Shown piece after piece: positions 43,883 through 56,998 of a stretch of DNA of 64,000 nt. The notes under the pieces were generated by a model that saw only the letters and a program-made list of their open reading frames with translations, made no database searches and was not told the DNA's origin. A program made the position numbers and the translations under genes. The stretch is from Neurospora tetraspora (taxonomy: Eukaryota; Ascomycota; Sordariomycetes; Sordariales; Sordariaceae): the NCBI RefSeq assembly GCF_033439725.1, contig NW_026944385.1:3071001-3135000 (forward strand). The letters run 5' to 3'. How positions within the stretch are numbered: position 1 is the first letter of the stretch; each line of letters starts with the position of its first letter.

Positions 43883-46800
43883 ATTAAGAGTCTCATTAAT
43901 TTAACCGTTGAAGCTATCGCTAATAACAATAACCAATAAAACGACTGCCAATAATGTCTATGACTAAGATTAATAGCGTCACTCTTAATGGCCCTAAGGA
44001 TTAGCCGGTTTAGGAAGATGCCTTTATCTCTATAGCTTATGACTTTAGTTTCTAGAAATATATCGATCCTAATAACCATATACCTTAGCTAATTAAACTC
44101 GTAAAACCTAATATCGCTAACTATTAGGGAGAGGTCCTAATTAGAGAAACTAAGGAAGCTAAGAAGGATAAGGAGTCTACCTTATCTACTACTGCTAAAT
44201 TTCATAATTTCTATTATAAGCGCGATTATTGTAATTATATAATTAAGAAATTGGATTGGCGTATAGAGGTTAAAACCTTTTTTAACCTAGGTACTAAAGA
44301 AATTACGTTAAATCGCTAAATATTTAAAACCGTTAGAAATAATTATTGTAAAATTAATTTTACTAAATGTATTAATCTATACGAATAGTATAATAATCTT
44401 AGTAAATCTACCGCTTTTAACGACCATAAAGTAAAGAAGCTCGTCCGAGCTAAATTTATTAATATTTTCAAACCCCCTAGTAAAGCTAATTATAATTAGT
44501 ATAATTAGACCTTTTATTAGAAAGCGGCTATAGCCTTCTATATTATTAGAGGAATTATTAGAGTAAATAAACTAAATTTATAATTCCTAAAATTCTATAT
44601 AATTATAAAATCGAATCCTTATACCGCTTAAATAAATAATTACTAATTCTAATATAATAAAGAGATCGAAAGAAACTTTAATTTTAAAATTTCTTTCCGT
44701 ATTGTAGTTAAGAACTTTTGTAAAGTAGTAATAGTAAATACTATTTAAAGAAAGGGTTGCGCCCCCTTATTTAAAGGTATTACGTTCGTAATTATATTAG
44801 GCGGTAAACCTACTAAAGAAGACGCTCCTAACGACGAATAAAATCCTAGCCCAGAAATAAAGAGATAGGGAAAGGCTATAAGTAAGAACGGTAAATTTAG
44901 AAAAAATATTAATAAGAATAAATGTACCTCCTCCTCGTCCGTACTAGCGAATAAACGATTGTAACGATCCCCGTACAAACTCTATAAGCAGCCAGGCTAT
45001 AATCTAAATAAATACTACTACGCTAAATTATAATTAGTTTATAAAAGTTAAATTGAAAGTCCTATTATTAAAAAGTACGCGTTTATTAATTTAAAAAAGG
45101 ATAAAATATTTAAAAAAGCCGTCAATTGTCTACGAACGTAGTGGAACGATAAAGACTAAAATAATTAATTCTATAGACGCTGGGTAAGTAAAAATAATTT
45201 TTTAATACTTATAATAAAATGCGGCGCCGTATATTTACTAATAGATTCTATAATCTTCGATTTAAATACGATAATATATATTTTTAATAAAATTAATTGG
45301 TTTAAAGACCTTACTTTATTAAATACTAGTAACTACGTATAGGCTAAAAATAAGCGGATTCCTATTAAGGAGTATAGTATTATTATAATTATAATTTAAA
45401 ATGACGTTGGAGATAAAGAATTCTAATTCCATAATATCGCCCTAATGCCGGATATAGTTTATAATTTTTTTTCCTTAAGATAAATCGAAGATGAATAAAT
45501 CTACTAGGACTATAAGAATAGTTACCTACGCTCCCGCTTTACGAATTCCTTTATTTATTATATTCTCTTTAAACATAAATAATCTATTTTAGAGTATATC
45601 TTTTTATAAAATAGTATTAACGAATCTTCTTTTATTATACGGTATATAAATTATATTAAGTTGAAGCCTTGAAAAAGTAAGCCCCTTCGTTAGTATTTTT
45701 AATTTAGTTACCTAGGATTCGAAATTTTAGTTAAGCTAATGGAGTAAGAGTATAGCGTACGATTTAAGGGACCGGATATAATATATTACAAATTATATAC
45801 TAAGGCTAAATTGAAGCGCTAAGTGCGTAAAGAAGTTCGTAACTACTTAGAGGGCCCTAAATTACGATTAACTGTCGATTTCTTCGCTTATAAGAAAGTA
45901 AAAGTAGGAAGTTAGAAATATTTAAATTTAATAGTAGTTGTAGATTGGTAATTTAAATTCGTCTAAATATATTATTTAGGTAATAGAAAAGCTGAATCTA
46001 TTATTGCGTATTTGTAATCCCTTTATATAAAGTTATAAATTTAATATTAAACTGTATTTTGGATAATCGAATACGATAACGAAATAATTAATAGTAAAAA
46101 AATTATTACTTAATTTGCCGCTAAAGGAATTAATATCGAGCCTTTAGCGCCTTATATGTAAATTTAAAACGGTGGCGTAGAGTGTTTAAAGGGTACAATT
46201 AAGATTAAAGGTACGGTAGTATAATTAAATGCAAATCTTCCTTACAAACTATAAATGAAAACTATTAGAGCGGTTATATATTTATATAATTTAACCCCTA
46301 AGGCGGAATATTATTAGAAATCTCCCTAAGACCAATTCGAAACGTACTATTAATTTAAAGATAATATCGTTCCTTTATTAAACCCTTCCCCTACTATTAT
46401 ACACTTCAAAATATATAGTTATAAGGTTTTTACTTTTATAATACAAATTATAAAAGAATAGAATAAATTAACAAAGTTTAAAGATTGTACCTAAGTTGGC
46501 TATTTAATTAAATATTAATTAATGAATATTAATAAGATTTAAAATCCCTATACTAATTCTATCATTATTATATAAAACGTTGTATTTAATAAAAATAAGG
46601 TCTTCTCTAATAATAACGTTAAAGAAATCTATAATACCCTTAATATCTCCTTTAAAGAATTAGTTATATAATTAAAAAACTTTTATTAAATAAATATTGC
46701 GTAAGTAAACGTCCTATAAATTGAGGCTATACCTACCATAAATAATAGAATTCTTAGCCCCGTTATTTAAAACTTTTTTATTGAAACTGAAAATATACTA

Positions 46801-49110
46801 AGGGAAAAGGAAGAATTAAAATCTCTAGAAATATAAACGTAATCTAAATCTTTAGAAGTCCCGTAAGTATTAAGGATATTACTAGGTCTAAAAATACTGT
46901 AAGGGTTGCTAGAGCCCTTATTATCGCCGCCCGTATAATCGCCGTCGGATTTTTAAAATATATTTTTAAATTCGAAGGATAAAGAAGAGAGCTATCTCCC
47001 TATACCTCCTAAGAGCCTAGCCGCATTTGTAATAACCGACCTCTCTCGTTCTAACGAAAATTTATAACCAACTATAAATTAATACCTTTATTAGGCCGCG
47101 TTGTTCTTATTTATAAAGGGTAATCGACCGGTAAGATTTTAAGAAAATAAGGTTGTAGACCAAACCTTCTTAGAAGAAATAAGAAAGAGGGGTATTAATA
47201 TCGATCCCGGCTACAATTCCAAATTAAAAATAACGAATGAAATTATTAACCGCTATAAAGTAAAGGGTATATTAAAGACCCTCTATCGAATTAACTTCTT
47301 ACCTCTTCTAAAGTACTATAGTAATTTCAACTCTTATCCCTTTAGAGAATTCTTTAAAGATATAAAGAAGGAATACCTAAATAAGTATAAGAATAAGAAG
47401 TTTTAGAAGTAAGTTAATATTAAAGAAGTAAGAAATAACGAAATATTCGGTTCGATATAAGTATATACTTATAAATTCAATTAAGACGGTTAGTTTTTTT
47501 TAAATATAAAGTACGTCTAATTATACGTAGGGATTAACAATTTAAGGATAACGTACATAAAACGTACGTAACGACTCTAACTATTAAATCGTTCTGTATT
47601 CTAATAATTATAGCCGCCTACCTTAACCTCGATTTAATTTAATACGATATAAAGAACGCTTTTATTAATACTATATTTAATAAAGTAATATTTATAAAGG
47701 CTCCCCCTAAATATATTAGGAAAGGCTAAGCACTTTAATTACTACGAATACTATATAATCTACGGAAATCTCCCCTCCTCTAGTAGTAAGAATTTATTAA
47801 GACCCTCGTAGTTATAAATATAAACCCTCTCCCTATAGAGCCTAATATCCTAATTAAAGATGACGTATTCTTCTTCTTCTACGTCGATAATATCATTATT
47901 ACTTATAAATATAAGGATAAAAAAATTGCTATAAGTAAGGGGGTAGTAGCCACTATAGAGAGGAAATATTAATTAATAGGTAAAAAGCTATTAAAATAAT
48001 TCTTAAGTATCGAAATTATATAAGACCGAAAGAAGAAGCTAATTTAGTTATTATAGCGTAATTATATTTAAAAAATTGTAGAGAAGGTTAAACGTATAAA
48101 AAAATTATATTCTATGCCTATAGCTAAAAAGGAATTCCTATTTTATTAAAATAACGTAACCCTGTATGAGATTTACGCGTATTAAATCAAAATTAATTCG
48201 ATTTTTTAGATCGCTATTACTTCGCAACTAAATGTAATTTTTTTAATCTCTAAACTTCCTCGATTCAATTCAAACCCTAATTTAGCGCATTATATAGTTA
48301 TAAATAAAATACTCTTCTACCTTCTAATAACTTAAAATTATACCCTTTAATCAAATAGTAAAGATTATTAGGACTTTTACGTTATAATTAATTTCTTATT
48401 TACAAATAATTTTCTTAATCGAAAGAATTTACAAATATTCGTACTTAAACTATTAGGCGCTACTATTGATTGGCGTACTAATAAGTAAAATATAATTATA
48501 ATTTTATTTATAAAAGTTAAATTATTATCTTTCAATTAAAGCATTAAGGAGGTAATCTACGCCCACTGTTTCTTTAACGAATTTACGCCTATAAGTTATA
48601 ATAATAAATAAATAATACGATTTATTATAAAGGAGGGAGTTCGGCTCGTAATTAAATTTAAGTACGTTAATATATATAAATATCAATTAAAATAAGCGTA
48701 AGAAAGGAAGTTAGTAAACGTAGTCTACGTGCCTATTAAGGAATAGATTGCGGATAGCTTTATAAAGAGCCTCCTTTCCGTAATACATTTAAAATTTATA
48801 GAATAGTTAGGATTCGTAGAGTTATAACGGCTATAACTTCAATGATAAGAATTTAGTAGCGGAAATATCACTATAAGCCGCCCGAAAGGTATAGAGGACT
48901 TTATAAAAGAGGATTCGGGCAACGAATCAGTAAGTATAATAGTAAATATAATAAAGTAAGATTCTTACGAATAAAAATTTAAAAGCTATTGTAACGAAGA
49001 AATAATTTGGGAATAATATTATTTTTAACTAATTCTAGGGAGATTTTAGGGCATTTTAGGGTATATTTGGGTAGATCTGGCGTGGTTTGTATACTAGATC
49101 TAAGGGGGTG

Positions 49111-49275
49111 TATTAGAGGCTAGGGGATCTACTGGGCGTGTACGTGCCCAGTTGGGTTGAGATATGCGGGATTTATCTAGATGCTAGAGCTTTGAGTCTG
49201 CAGAGCCAGTCTTACACAGATGCACACAATTAAGCTACGTTGAACCCTATATTGATTATTACCCATAATATCACA
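49111..49275 (+). repeat. Right LTR of the copia element
   Basis: 165 bp, starting TATTAGAGGCT and ending TCACA; the ancestral TG end has become TA. Differences from the left LTR are almost all C-to-T, with a few G-to-A. Confidence 0.9.
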
Positions 49276-49700
49276 GTTTTATCCTTCTCTCCTTCTACCA
49301 CGGTTCCTGGCAGTTTGTTTCCTCGCTCGCTTCGCACTTCCACAAGTGTACATCCATACCTACAACCCTTGTCTAGAAACTACAGAAATAGTAGTCTCTC
49401 ATAATAATTGTGCTCCGATATTAGCCCTTATTCGCTCCGCCGCCATACGTGGCGTAATCTCTTTATACCTTGTGGGTCTAAGTAGTATAATATTAAGATT
49501 ACGTTTATATATAGTTTGAACGAAATCGGCTAATATATATAAGGAATATTCAATCTCTATGTAAATACTCGAGTATCAAATTACTATAAAATTTTTAAAT
49601 TTAATTAAATAAAGTATCCGAAGATAGTACGAGTAATAGGTCCATCTCTATATACTTTTTTTATATTTTTATAAAGCTTTTATTATTTACTAATATTATA
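49276..49700. other. Short GC-normal flank, then AT-rich transition
   Basis: 49276-49480 has near-normal composition (the original target sequence of the copia insertion). AT-richness rises from about 49480. No gene recognised. Confidence 0.5.
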
Positions 49701-50268
49701 GGGGTAGCTTTTATTATACGTAAAATTATATTTAGAAGGATTATATACTCTATTTCTACAACCTAACGTTATATCGACGCGAAAATTCGTATATATAATA
49801 AATCATTATAAATTTAATATTAATAAGGTTATAGAGTTAATTCGTTATATTATTAACTTTCGGCAACCTAATACGTTTATACCTCCTAACCCAGCTCTCT
49901 AAAATTAAATTGCCGAAGTATTGCACTATACAATATTTACTAACGTTAAGGATATATAATATTACTTTATTAACGCGGTCGCTACCTATTTATTAAATTA
50001 AAGGTTACCCGTAAGCTTGGACCAACGTTATCTAAAACCTAATTAAATTGAATCTATTTATTATATTATTTACCGACGAGGCGATATAATCTTAATTACC
50101 CATACGAGCTATAGTAAGAGTATTATTTTCTAAATAGTATTTATTATTTTAATTAATAAGGTTACTATTTAAATTATACCATTCAATCGGTTTAGCGAGG
50201 AGTAGTAGGATATTATTACTAAATTTCCTAATATTCGATTTATTTTAATCGATTAATTAATTATAAAG

Positions 50269-50360
50269 GTATGGTCTTTAGTTTCGTTTATTTCCTATAG
50301 GGGCGGCTAAGATTCGCCCCCCCTATAGGATTTAAATATATTCTATAATTAATTTTATAG
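50269..50360 (+). other. Putative intron carrying a hairpin repeat in the RecQ relic
   Basis: AAAG|GTATGG donor at 50269 and TTTTATAG acceptor at 50360. The coding-like reading stops making sense inside and resumes after it. The hairpin repeat 50290-50338 fills its centre. Confidence 0.4.
50290..50338. repeat. Hairpin repeat copy 1
   Basis: Arms CCTATAGGGGCG (50294-50305) and CGCCCCCCCTATAGG (50315-50329), followed by ATTTAAAT. The inverted arms enclose a loop of about 9 nt. Confidence 0.75.
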
Positions 50361-51210
50361 TAGTATCCTCGCTTTTAATCGGATTTAGAAATTGGAAATT
50401 ATATATATATTTTCTTCGGTTTATAATAAGCTGCTTATATAAAACTTATAGAATTAATATATATAGCTTTATTTAATTATCAGATTGTATTTATAGTTAT
50501 AAATAAATTATATACTATATTTTAACAGTGTATATTTCGAAGATAGTTTACGGATATTTATACTGTCAAAACTACTATCCTATTTAGTATTTTTTAATTT
50601 AAGTATATAATTACTCTTATTTATAAAGTACAATTATATATATATAAATATGGCGGTTTCCGCCTGGAAGGTTATAATTTAAGTAAATTCTTTATTATTC
50701 GTACTTTTATCGACTAATTTAATATCATAATAAATATTATAACTAATTCTATTAAACGCGTTTAAAAATTACCGGCGGTTTAAATGTATTTTCGGCGTAT
50801 TAATATTTAACGACCCCCAGCCCAATATTTATTTTATTTCGAAAATTATTATTTATATTAATAGTAAATTATTACTTTCTTCTATCCGGTTGTATTTTTT
50901 ATAATATTTTAAATCTTCCGGCTACAAACCTTCGTACGTAATAAAGGTAATTTATAAATATAATACCGATACCTGTCCTTTAAAATAGAAGGTTATATAT
51001 AAAGACTTTAAGCAATTTAATTCTACATGCTGGATAATATTTATTATTGTTTCGCTTAGTATAAATATAGATATTCCGGATATATAGCGCGTAATATAAT
51101 ATAGCGCGGTTAAATCTAATAACGTTACGGATTTAATTTAACGCTTCGGATACGCTGTTTATACGGATCCTACTACGTATAGTATAGGGTTTTATTTCGT
51201 TCTTTATTAT

Positions 51211-53040
51211 TAATTCGATTATTTCAACCAATTATACAAATTTATTAAAATAAAAACGATTACGCATTCTAATAATAATACTTTATTATATTATTCTATT
51301 ATTTTAATATTCGAAACCTAATATGTACCGCCTCCTTTATTTATTAATATTACTTTATAATATATTATATTGAATTTTGCTTTGATTAAGGAACTAATTT
51401 AATTATTTACTTCGGGGGATAAAGATACTTCGGACGAAGAAAATACTTCGGACGGAAAAAGTATATTAAATGAAGAAGAATGATTAGATAATAAAAATAT
51501 TATAATTATTTAATGGGTTCTATAGGAATTAAGTATTAGTGATAGTAATTAATAACTTTATATTTAAAATAAAATAGAGAAAGCGGCTCGGGAGAAGGTT
51601 ATAAAAAATATAAAGAGATATATGAATTTATTAATACGCCGTATTTTAACTTATATATTAAAATACTATTGTAAGAGCCTAAATTACCCTCTACCTTTGA
51701 GGAGTTATATAATTATATAATAGATTTCAACGCTTAATACTTCGGTACTACTCCTATTATAGTACTTCATTTATAATATCATAATAAATATTACCCCCCC
51801 TTAAATTTCTTATTACCCGTTTTGAAAAAGAAGCTTACGGCTATTATTAAATATTTAGCGAAATTATTTAAGGTTAGCTTTATTCTCATTAAATTAGATT
51901 ATTTTATAATTACTATAGTTAAAATTCTTTATCCTAATATTTTTAAACTCTTCGATTTATTTAAAGAAATTTTATATCCTTAGATCTTATATACGTATTT
52001 GCGTATAAGTTCGGTAAATAGGTTTTTATATTTACTACGTAAAACTTTATTAAAATTGTTCTAAAATTCGAAGTGTGGAAGTAATTGGGAGATTATATCA
52101 ATATATTAATTATAGAATATACGCGTATTACTCCCTTCATATTAGAGGCGTTTACTATTAATTTAGAACGGATTATTCGTAATAAAGCGAGCGTAAAAAA
52201 GAAAAGATTAATAAAAGGAGGATAGGTATAAGATTTAAAAATATTTATAAATAGTAATTTGGGTACTATAAGTCTAATTCCATACGCAGCTCCTCTTATT
52301 AATATATATATAAATATAGCCCTACTTATTAAAAGGGTAAAGATTAGTATAATATTAATAAAACGGAAGAAATAAATATATACGCTTTATATCTTTAAGA
52401 AATATTTAGGCGAAGCCTCTTATTTAATTATTTAAATCCTATAGGGGTCGATAAAGGATAAATAAGAGTAAATAAGAATTTCGTGACTTATATTGAATTT
52501 CTTCTAATTTTCAGGCTCTACCTTGAATTTTATACTATAGATAATTTATATATTCGGGTATAAAAAACCCCCCCTCCCCCCCTATACTTTCTAAAATCCT
52601 TCTTTCCTCTTCCTTTTATAATTTAATTATATCTTCTTATATCCCTTATCGAATTTAAATCCTTATTCAATTTTATAAAGTACCCTACGTTTTATCTCCC
52701 TATCAGATTTAAATCCCTATTCGATTTTATAAAATACCCCACGTTTTATTGCCCTATCGGATTTAAATCCCAGCCTAAATTTATAAAATATATTATACTA
52801 AGGCTACCCTATCGGATTTAAATCTCGCCGCCGTATAAAGTAAAAAAATTTTTACTTTCCTATTTAATTTTTATAAAATAATTTTTAAGTCTAATAAATA
52901 GCGCAGGAGAAGATTAATTATATTTAATTAATAAATAATTCATATCCTAGCCTCATCGTAATTTCCTTCGACGGAAAGAATATATAATTTTTATAACAGC
53001 TTTACTACTTATTATTCAATTAATATAAATTCTTAAAAAT
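51211..53040. other. AT-rich RIP-type DNA after the RecQ relic
   Basis: Probably includes the degraded C-terminal part of the helicase (an acidic DKDTSDEENTSD stretch reads near 51420-51460). A half copy of the hairpin repeat occurs at 52430-52447 (ATTTAAATCCTATAGGGG), and a 54-bp tandem array follows. No other gene could be read. Confidence 0.4.
52644..52825. repeat. Tandem array, four units of about 54 bp
   Basis: Units begin at 52644, 52698, 52752 and 52807 with CC(C/T)TATC(G/A)(G/A)ATTTAAATC and share the following TTTTATAAA and CCCNACGTTTTAT words in the first three. The unit head is the same core as the right arm of the dispersed hairpin repeats. Confidence 0.75.
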
Positions 53041-55010
53041 GGGTAAAGTAAAGAAACAATTAGAAACTTTAAAGAAGGAGAACCTTAGCAATATTTTATT
53101 TTAATGTAATTACCCCCTTAATACCAGTGTGTACGATATTAGAGAAGTAAAGAAATCGGTATTTAATTTTAATATAATATTTTAAATCGACGGCCCAAAT
53201 TATTTACTATCGTAAAGAAATCCCTACATAACTTATAACCCCGGAGCAACGGAGGAAGTAATAAAATAGAAATAACGTAATTATATAATTATTCAAGTAA
53301 ATAATAGTATAATAAATTTATAAATCCTATTTATTAATTAATAGCGATATAATTGGTATTTTAAGGTACGTAAATACTAGGGCCCTATTATAGTACTTAA
53401 ATTACATTCGTAAATATATTTATTACCTAAATCCTATAAAGGAGGGGTATTCTCCTTAATATTCTTCCCCTATAGGATTTAGATCTACTTAAAATATTCG
53501 TTAACTATATTATAATTTCTTTAATTTTTAACCTACTAAAATATTTTAAAACGGCCTAAAATTATAGTTAGGAAGCTTAATTTAATTTCAAAAACTCACT
53601 ATAGAATTCGTAGAAGATTATTATTCTTAATATATTGGAATATAAAGTTTATAGGCGTATTTTATAATATTTATCCCGGGCCTCCGATTTCCCCACTTAT
53701 ACCTTCGCCGTCCGTTTAAACAATTTAAACGGTAACGAGAATTTATTTCTTACAAATAAGAATATAATCTATTTAGAAATAATTACGTTCGCTATATAGT
53801 TAATTTACCTCCGAACTTTTTATATTATTATAAACGATACGGGCCTAACCTAATTTACGTAGTAAGGCGATAATATATTTTCTAAGAACGTATAATTTAA
53901 ATTTTCTATAAACGATTAATTCCGTATAATAATCTACTTTACGTAGTTTTATAATTTGTATCGATATATATATAAATCGATTATTAGCGGAATAAAAAGC
54001 TTAAACCTAAGTAAACTTACGCTAATTTTTATTTTTAACGCCTAAAATTTAGTAAGGCTGGCGTGTATAGGCTAAAACGATTAAATCCTTAATAGTAACG
54101 TATAGCGCTTAATTTATTAAAATTTTAATATTTCCAAGGAAATTTTCTCTAATTTCAATTATTACTTTATAATTAATAAATCTGCTATATATTTATTAAT
54201 TATAAACTTATTTCTATAAGCCGACATTATAGAACGCTATATATATAACCTTATATATTTCTAATTATATTTATATATTTATTAATAATTAGGAGAGAAG
54301 AGAAATATTTCTAAGGATTTTAACGCTAATATTATTAAACTTAATAAAAACCTTCGAATTTTAAATATTTCCAAAATAAGCAATAGTTTATTCGTAGCGA
54401 CTATTAGAATACTATATAATAAAAAGTATAATCGATTCGAAGTTTTAATTTAAGTAAAGCCCCCGAAGGATTTAGACGTAATAATAGGAACCTTCTTTTA
54501 ATTAAGTAAAGTAATTAAGTTAATAGTAAACGAGTAATTTAACGAAGATTTTAATAATATATTCGAAGCCGTAAACTTCGAACTAAAAAGTAAAGGTAAA
54601 CGTAATAAAAAAGAATAACCTGAAGTATTTTATATATTATCCGCTTCTATTAATAATCCGGACGTATTATAGGAGGGTAGCACTCATTCATTAGTAAAGG
54701 CGCGCTTTAAAGTCCGCTATTAAATAGCGGGCCTTATTTAGAAGCGTTATCCGCTATTAAATATTTTACCGAATTATATTATAATTTAAATTATAAGAGA
54801 AATATAAGGGAGGATCGCCGCTATTAATTGTAATATTATTTCTAATCCTCCTATAAAGGACGTATAAAATTATAATTTTAATATTTCGTATAAATATTGT
54901 AATAAAAGGGGTAAGCGAACTAAGTATTAAGGGATACCGTAAATAATTCCTCTTCGTTCTATTAAAAGAAATTCGTTTTACTATATTAATTGATTAATAA
55001 ATTATATTTT
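53041..55010 (+). pseudogene. RIP-degraded coding-like block, not identified
   Basis: Begins with an AT-rich frame MGKVKKQLETLKKENLS (53039 on). Long stretches with few non-RIP stops continue on the plus strand in more than one frame to about 55 kb. Interrupted by a hairpin repeat at 53428-53482. I recognise no domain. It lies between the RecQ and SNF2 relics in the same orientation, so it may be a gene of the same element. Confidence 0.3.
53428..53482. repeat. Hairpin repeat copy 2
   Basis: Arms CTAAATCCTATA and TATAGGATTTAG around a purine/pyrimidine-rich middle (GGAGGGG ... TTCCCC). Flanked by a possible GTAAAT donor at 53410. Confidence 0.7.
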
Positions 55011-55013
55011 CTT

Positions 55014-55067
55014 TATTTAAATCCTATAGGGGGATAGGTAGGTTTATCCCTTTATAGGATTTAAATA
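55014..55067. repeat. Hairpin repeat copy 3
   Basis: The best-preserved copy: TATTTAAATCCTATAGGGGG on the left and CCCTTTATAGGATTTAAATA on the right, just before the SNF2-like relic. Confidence 0.8.
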
Positions 55068-55709
55068 AATAATATTAACCCATTTCTCTAAATACGTATA
55101 TAATTCGGCAATTGGAAAAATCCCCCCTTAAATACGCGATATTAATTAACGAGGTTAGTACCGGCAAAATTATTACTTATTTTACTACGGTCTTAATATA
55201 TATTATAGAATTAGAGCGCAATATTAAAATTAGTAAATCTATATATATTTACCCAACGTTAATTTTAATACTAGCGTTACTTATTATATAAATATTCGCC
55301 GAAGCGATTACGATATTTAATAATACCCTAAACGTCCGTATTTAATTTAATGCCGCTAAATAAGTGCCCGTAAACGACCCGAAGTATAATAAAACTATAG
55401 ATTAGGACAATTTTAATAAATTAATAGGTAAATATATATATTAATAAGACCGCCCTATTATTATTAGGGTTATTATTTAACGGTAATATCTACTTACTTT
55501 CGCCGTTAGGTTAAAGTTTATAAATATATATATAATATATTAGATTATTCCGATACATTTAAAATTAAGGATTATATATCGTAACGACCAGTAATTAAGG
55601 GTAAAGATAAGAGTAAAGTTAACGACGCAAATTGTACCGATAAATTAGAAATTAATTATAATTTTAACGATTTTAATAACGAAGAGCCGGAAGAAGCTGC
55701 TAACGAAGG

Positions 55710-55813
55710 GTAAATTAAAGTTTTCTTTTAAATCTTATAAGGGAAATTTATTCCATCTCCCCTATAGGATTTAAATAACTTCCGCTTCGTCTTCTTATAT
55801 TAACTTTCTATAG
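55710..55813 (+). other. Putative intron carrying a hairpin repeat in the SNF2 relic
   Basis: AAGG|GTAAAT donor at 55710 and TTCTATAG acceptor at 55813 between motif Ia and motif II. It contains hairpin copy 4 at its centre, like the RecQ intron. Confidence 0.4.
55727..55777. repeat. Hairpin repeat copy 4
   Basis: Arms TTTAAATCTTATAAGGG and CCCCTATAGGATTTAAATA; the left arm differs by RIP-type transitions. Confidence 0.75.
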
Positions 55814-56998
55814 TAATATAATTAATAATATCGGTACCGGGTCTAAATCTATTAATAAATAGTATAAAATTCAAATATTTATTCGTAAAGGCCTCCGCTT
55901 CGCGCGTATTATTATAAACGAAGTTTAATTCCTATATAATATTAATACCGCCGCTTAGCGGTAAATTCGGGCAATTAATTACGACTCTACTATATTCTAT
56001 TCCGCTACACCCCTCTTAAATAGTATCTAAAATATAAAACGTTCGTTTTTATATTATAAAATAATGCGAAAGTCCCGATAAAGAAGCTGAAGCTTTCTAA
56101 ATTTAATAAATTCTAAATTGAAGGAATATACAATTTAAATAGCGAATACTATATCTTCTAAACTAATACGGATCCCGCTACTATTAATACCCTACGCGAT
56201 ATCGAAGAGAAGTAGCGTTATAAATAGTAGGTCCTTTACCCCAAATTTTAGAAACGTATTTCTAGGTAAGGTATTATTAATTTAGAAGTAACTAACGCTA
56301 TTATTAAGGAATCCTAAATATTCTTCTTATTACAGGGAATAAATACTATACTAATTTTATTTAACAGTTAAATTGTATTCTTATCCTCTAATATCCCTCC
56401 TATAGAAATTTATTATATTTATTTATAATATAGGAAATGGTTAGCCGATAGGGTATTAGGGTTAACGAATAAATATTTTGCTTTAGTAATAGAATAATTA
56501 AAGGAAGCGGAAATTCTTAATATAGGCCCTAACGATTAATTAAAGGGCTTCGGTCCTATCTTCGTATAAAAATTCTAATTCCTTATATAAAATATCTACG
56601 TTTAGGACCTATTATAAATTGATAATAATATCGGTCGAAAAGAAGTAAAATAAATGGAACTCTAGTAAAACATAGTAGTTAAAAGCGTTAATATAGCGTT
56701 CCTAAGTAGAATTGTTAAAAACGTAAGGAATTTGGGCGTCCCGAAAGTAAATATATTAATTAAATTGAACTTCGACGGGGTTTAATATATATATATATAA
56801 TAGTTTTAACTTTAACCTAGACGTTTTGTTACTAGTCGACCGTATATAAATAATTATTTAGGTATATAGTAAATCCCCCCTCTAAACGTAAGTCTTTAAT
56901 ATATACTTCGAAAAATATTGCACTCGCGAACGTATTTTCATTATAGTAAATTATTTATAAATATAAATATAAATATACTACTGGTCTATTATTCGTCT

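Larger units (their letters stand above)
43718..49275 (+). mobile_element. RIP-inactivated Ty1/copia LTR retrotransposon
   Basis: A 5558-bp element with two 165-bp LTRs and a 5-bp target duplication (GTTTC at 43713-43717, GTTTT at 49276-49280; the difference is one C-to-T). A purine tract (AAGGGGGTG) precedes the right LTR. Reading through RIP stops on the plus strand: gag-like (LNGPKD... SIAYDFSF... KYIDPN) from about 43960; integrase GKGY-style end with PY...NGGVE near 46150-46200; reverse transcriptase FFFYVDNIIIT at 47868-47900 (YVDD with D changed to N); RNase H IDWRTNK near 48465. The order gag-IN-RT-RH with YVDD marks copia rather than gypsy. Stop codons (mostly TAA/TAG from CAA/CAG/TGG) are frequent, so nothing is translatable. 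Confidence 0.9.
49720..51210 (+). pseudogene. RIP-degraded RecQ-family (telomere-linked-helicase-like) helicase
   Basis: Plus-strand reading through RIP-type stops shows an ordered helicase. Around 49860-50260 comes LKPNQIESIYYIIYRR (Q-motif style), then the Walker A region LITHTSYSKSIIF, where SYGKS has become SYSKS (G to A), and IIPFNR. After an intron-like segment with a hairpin repeat (50269-50360), the C-terminal helicase motifs lie at 51019-51170: STCWIIFIIVSLS, then INIDIPDI (GIDIPD), and DLI-RFGYAVYTDP (QRFGRA.R). This order and spacing is RecQ-type. The signature residues changed by single C-to-T or G-to-A steps, as RIP predicts. Fungal subtelomeres carry such helicase genes, so a telomere-linked origin is possible but unproven; no telomere repeat is in the window. 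Not functional. Confidence 0.72.
55080..56990 (+). pseudogene. RIP-degraded SNF2-type helicase
   Basis: Plus-strand reading through stops: PLKYAILINEVSTGKIITYF near 55126-55185 corresponds to the motif I of SNF2-type ATPases (GAILADEVGTGKT), with several G-to-A steps. YPTLILILALL (motif Ia) follows. After an intron-like segment with a hairpin repeat comes RIIINEV-FL near 55904-55930 (the DEAH-like motif II, D to N), then STIFYSATPLLNS near 55983-56020 (motif III, SATP). The C-terminal helicase lobe is harder to read. Order and spacing fit the SNF2_N family. It lies downstream of a RecQ relic in the same orientation; the pair is unlike any of the intact genes here. Not translatable. Confidence 0.68.

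Noticed and set aside
44745-44978. Minus-strand frame of 77 codons in the copia element
   Set aside because: Antisense to the gag region; the element is read on the plus strand.
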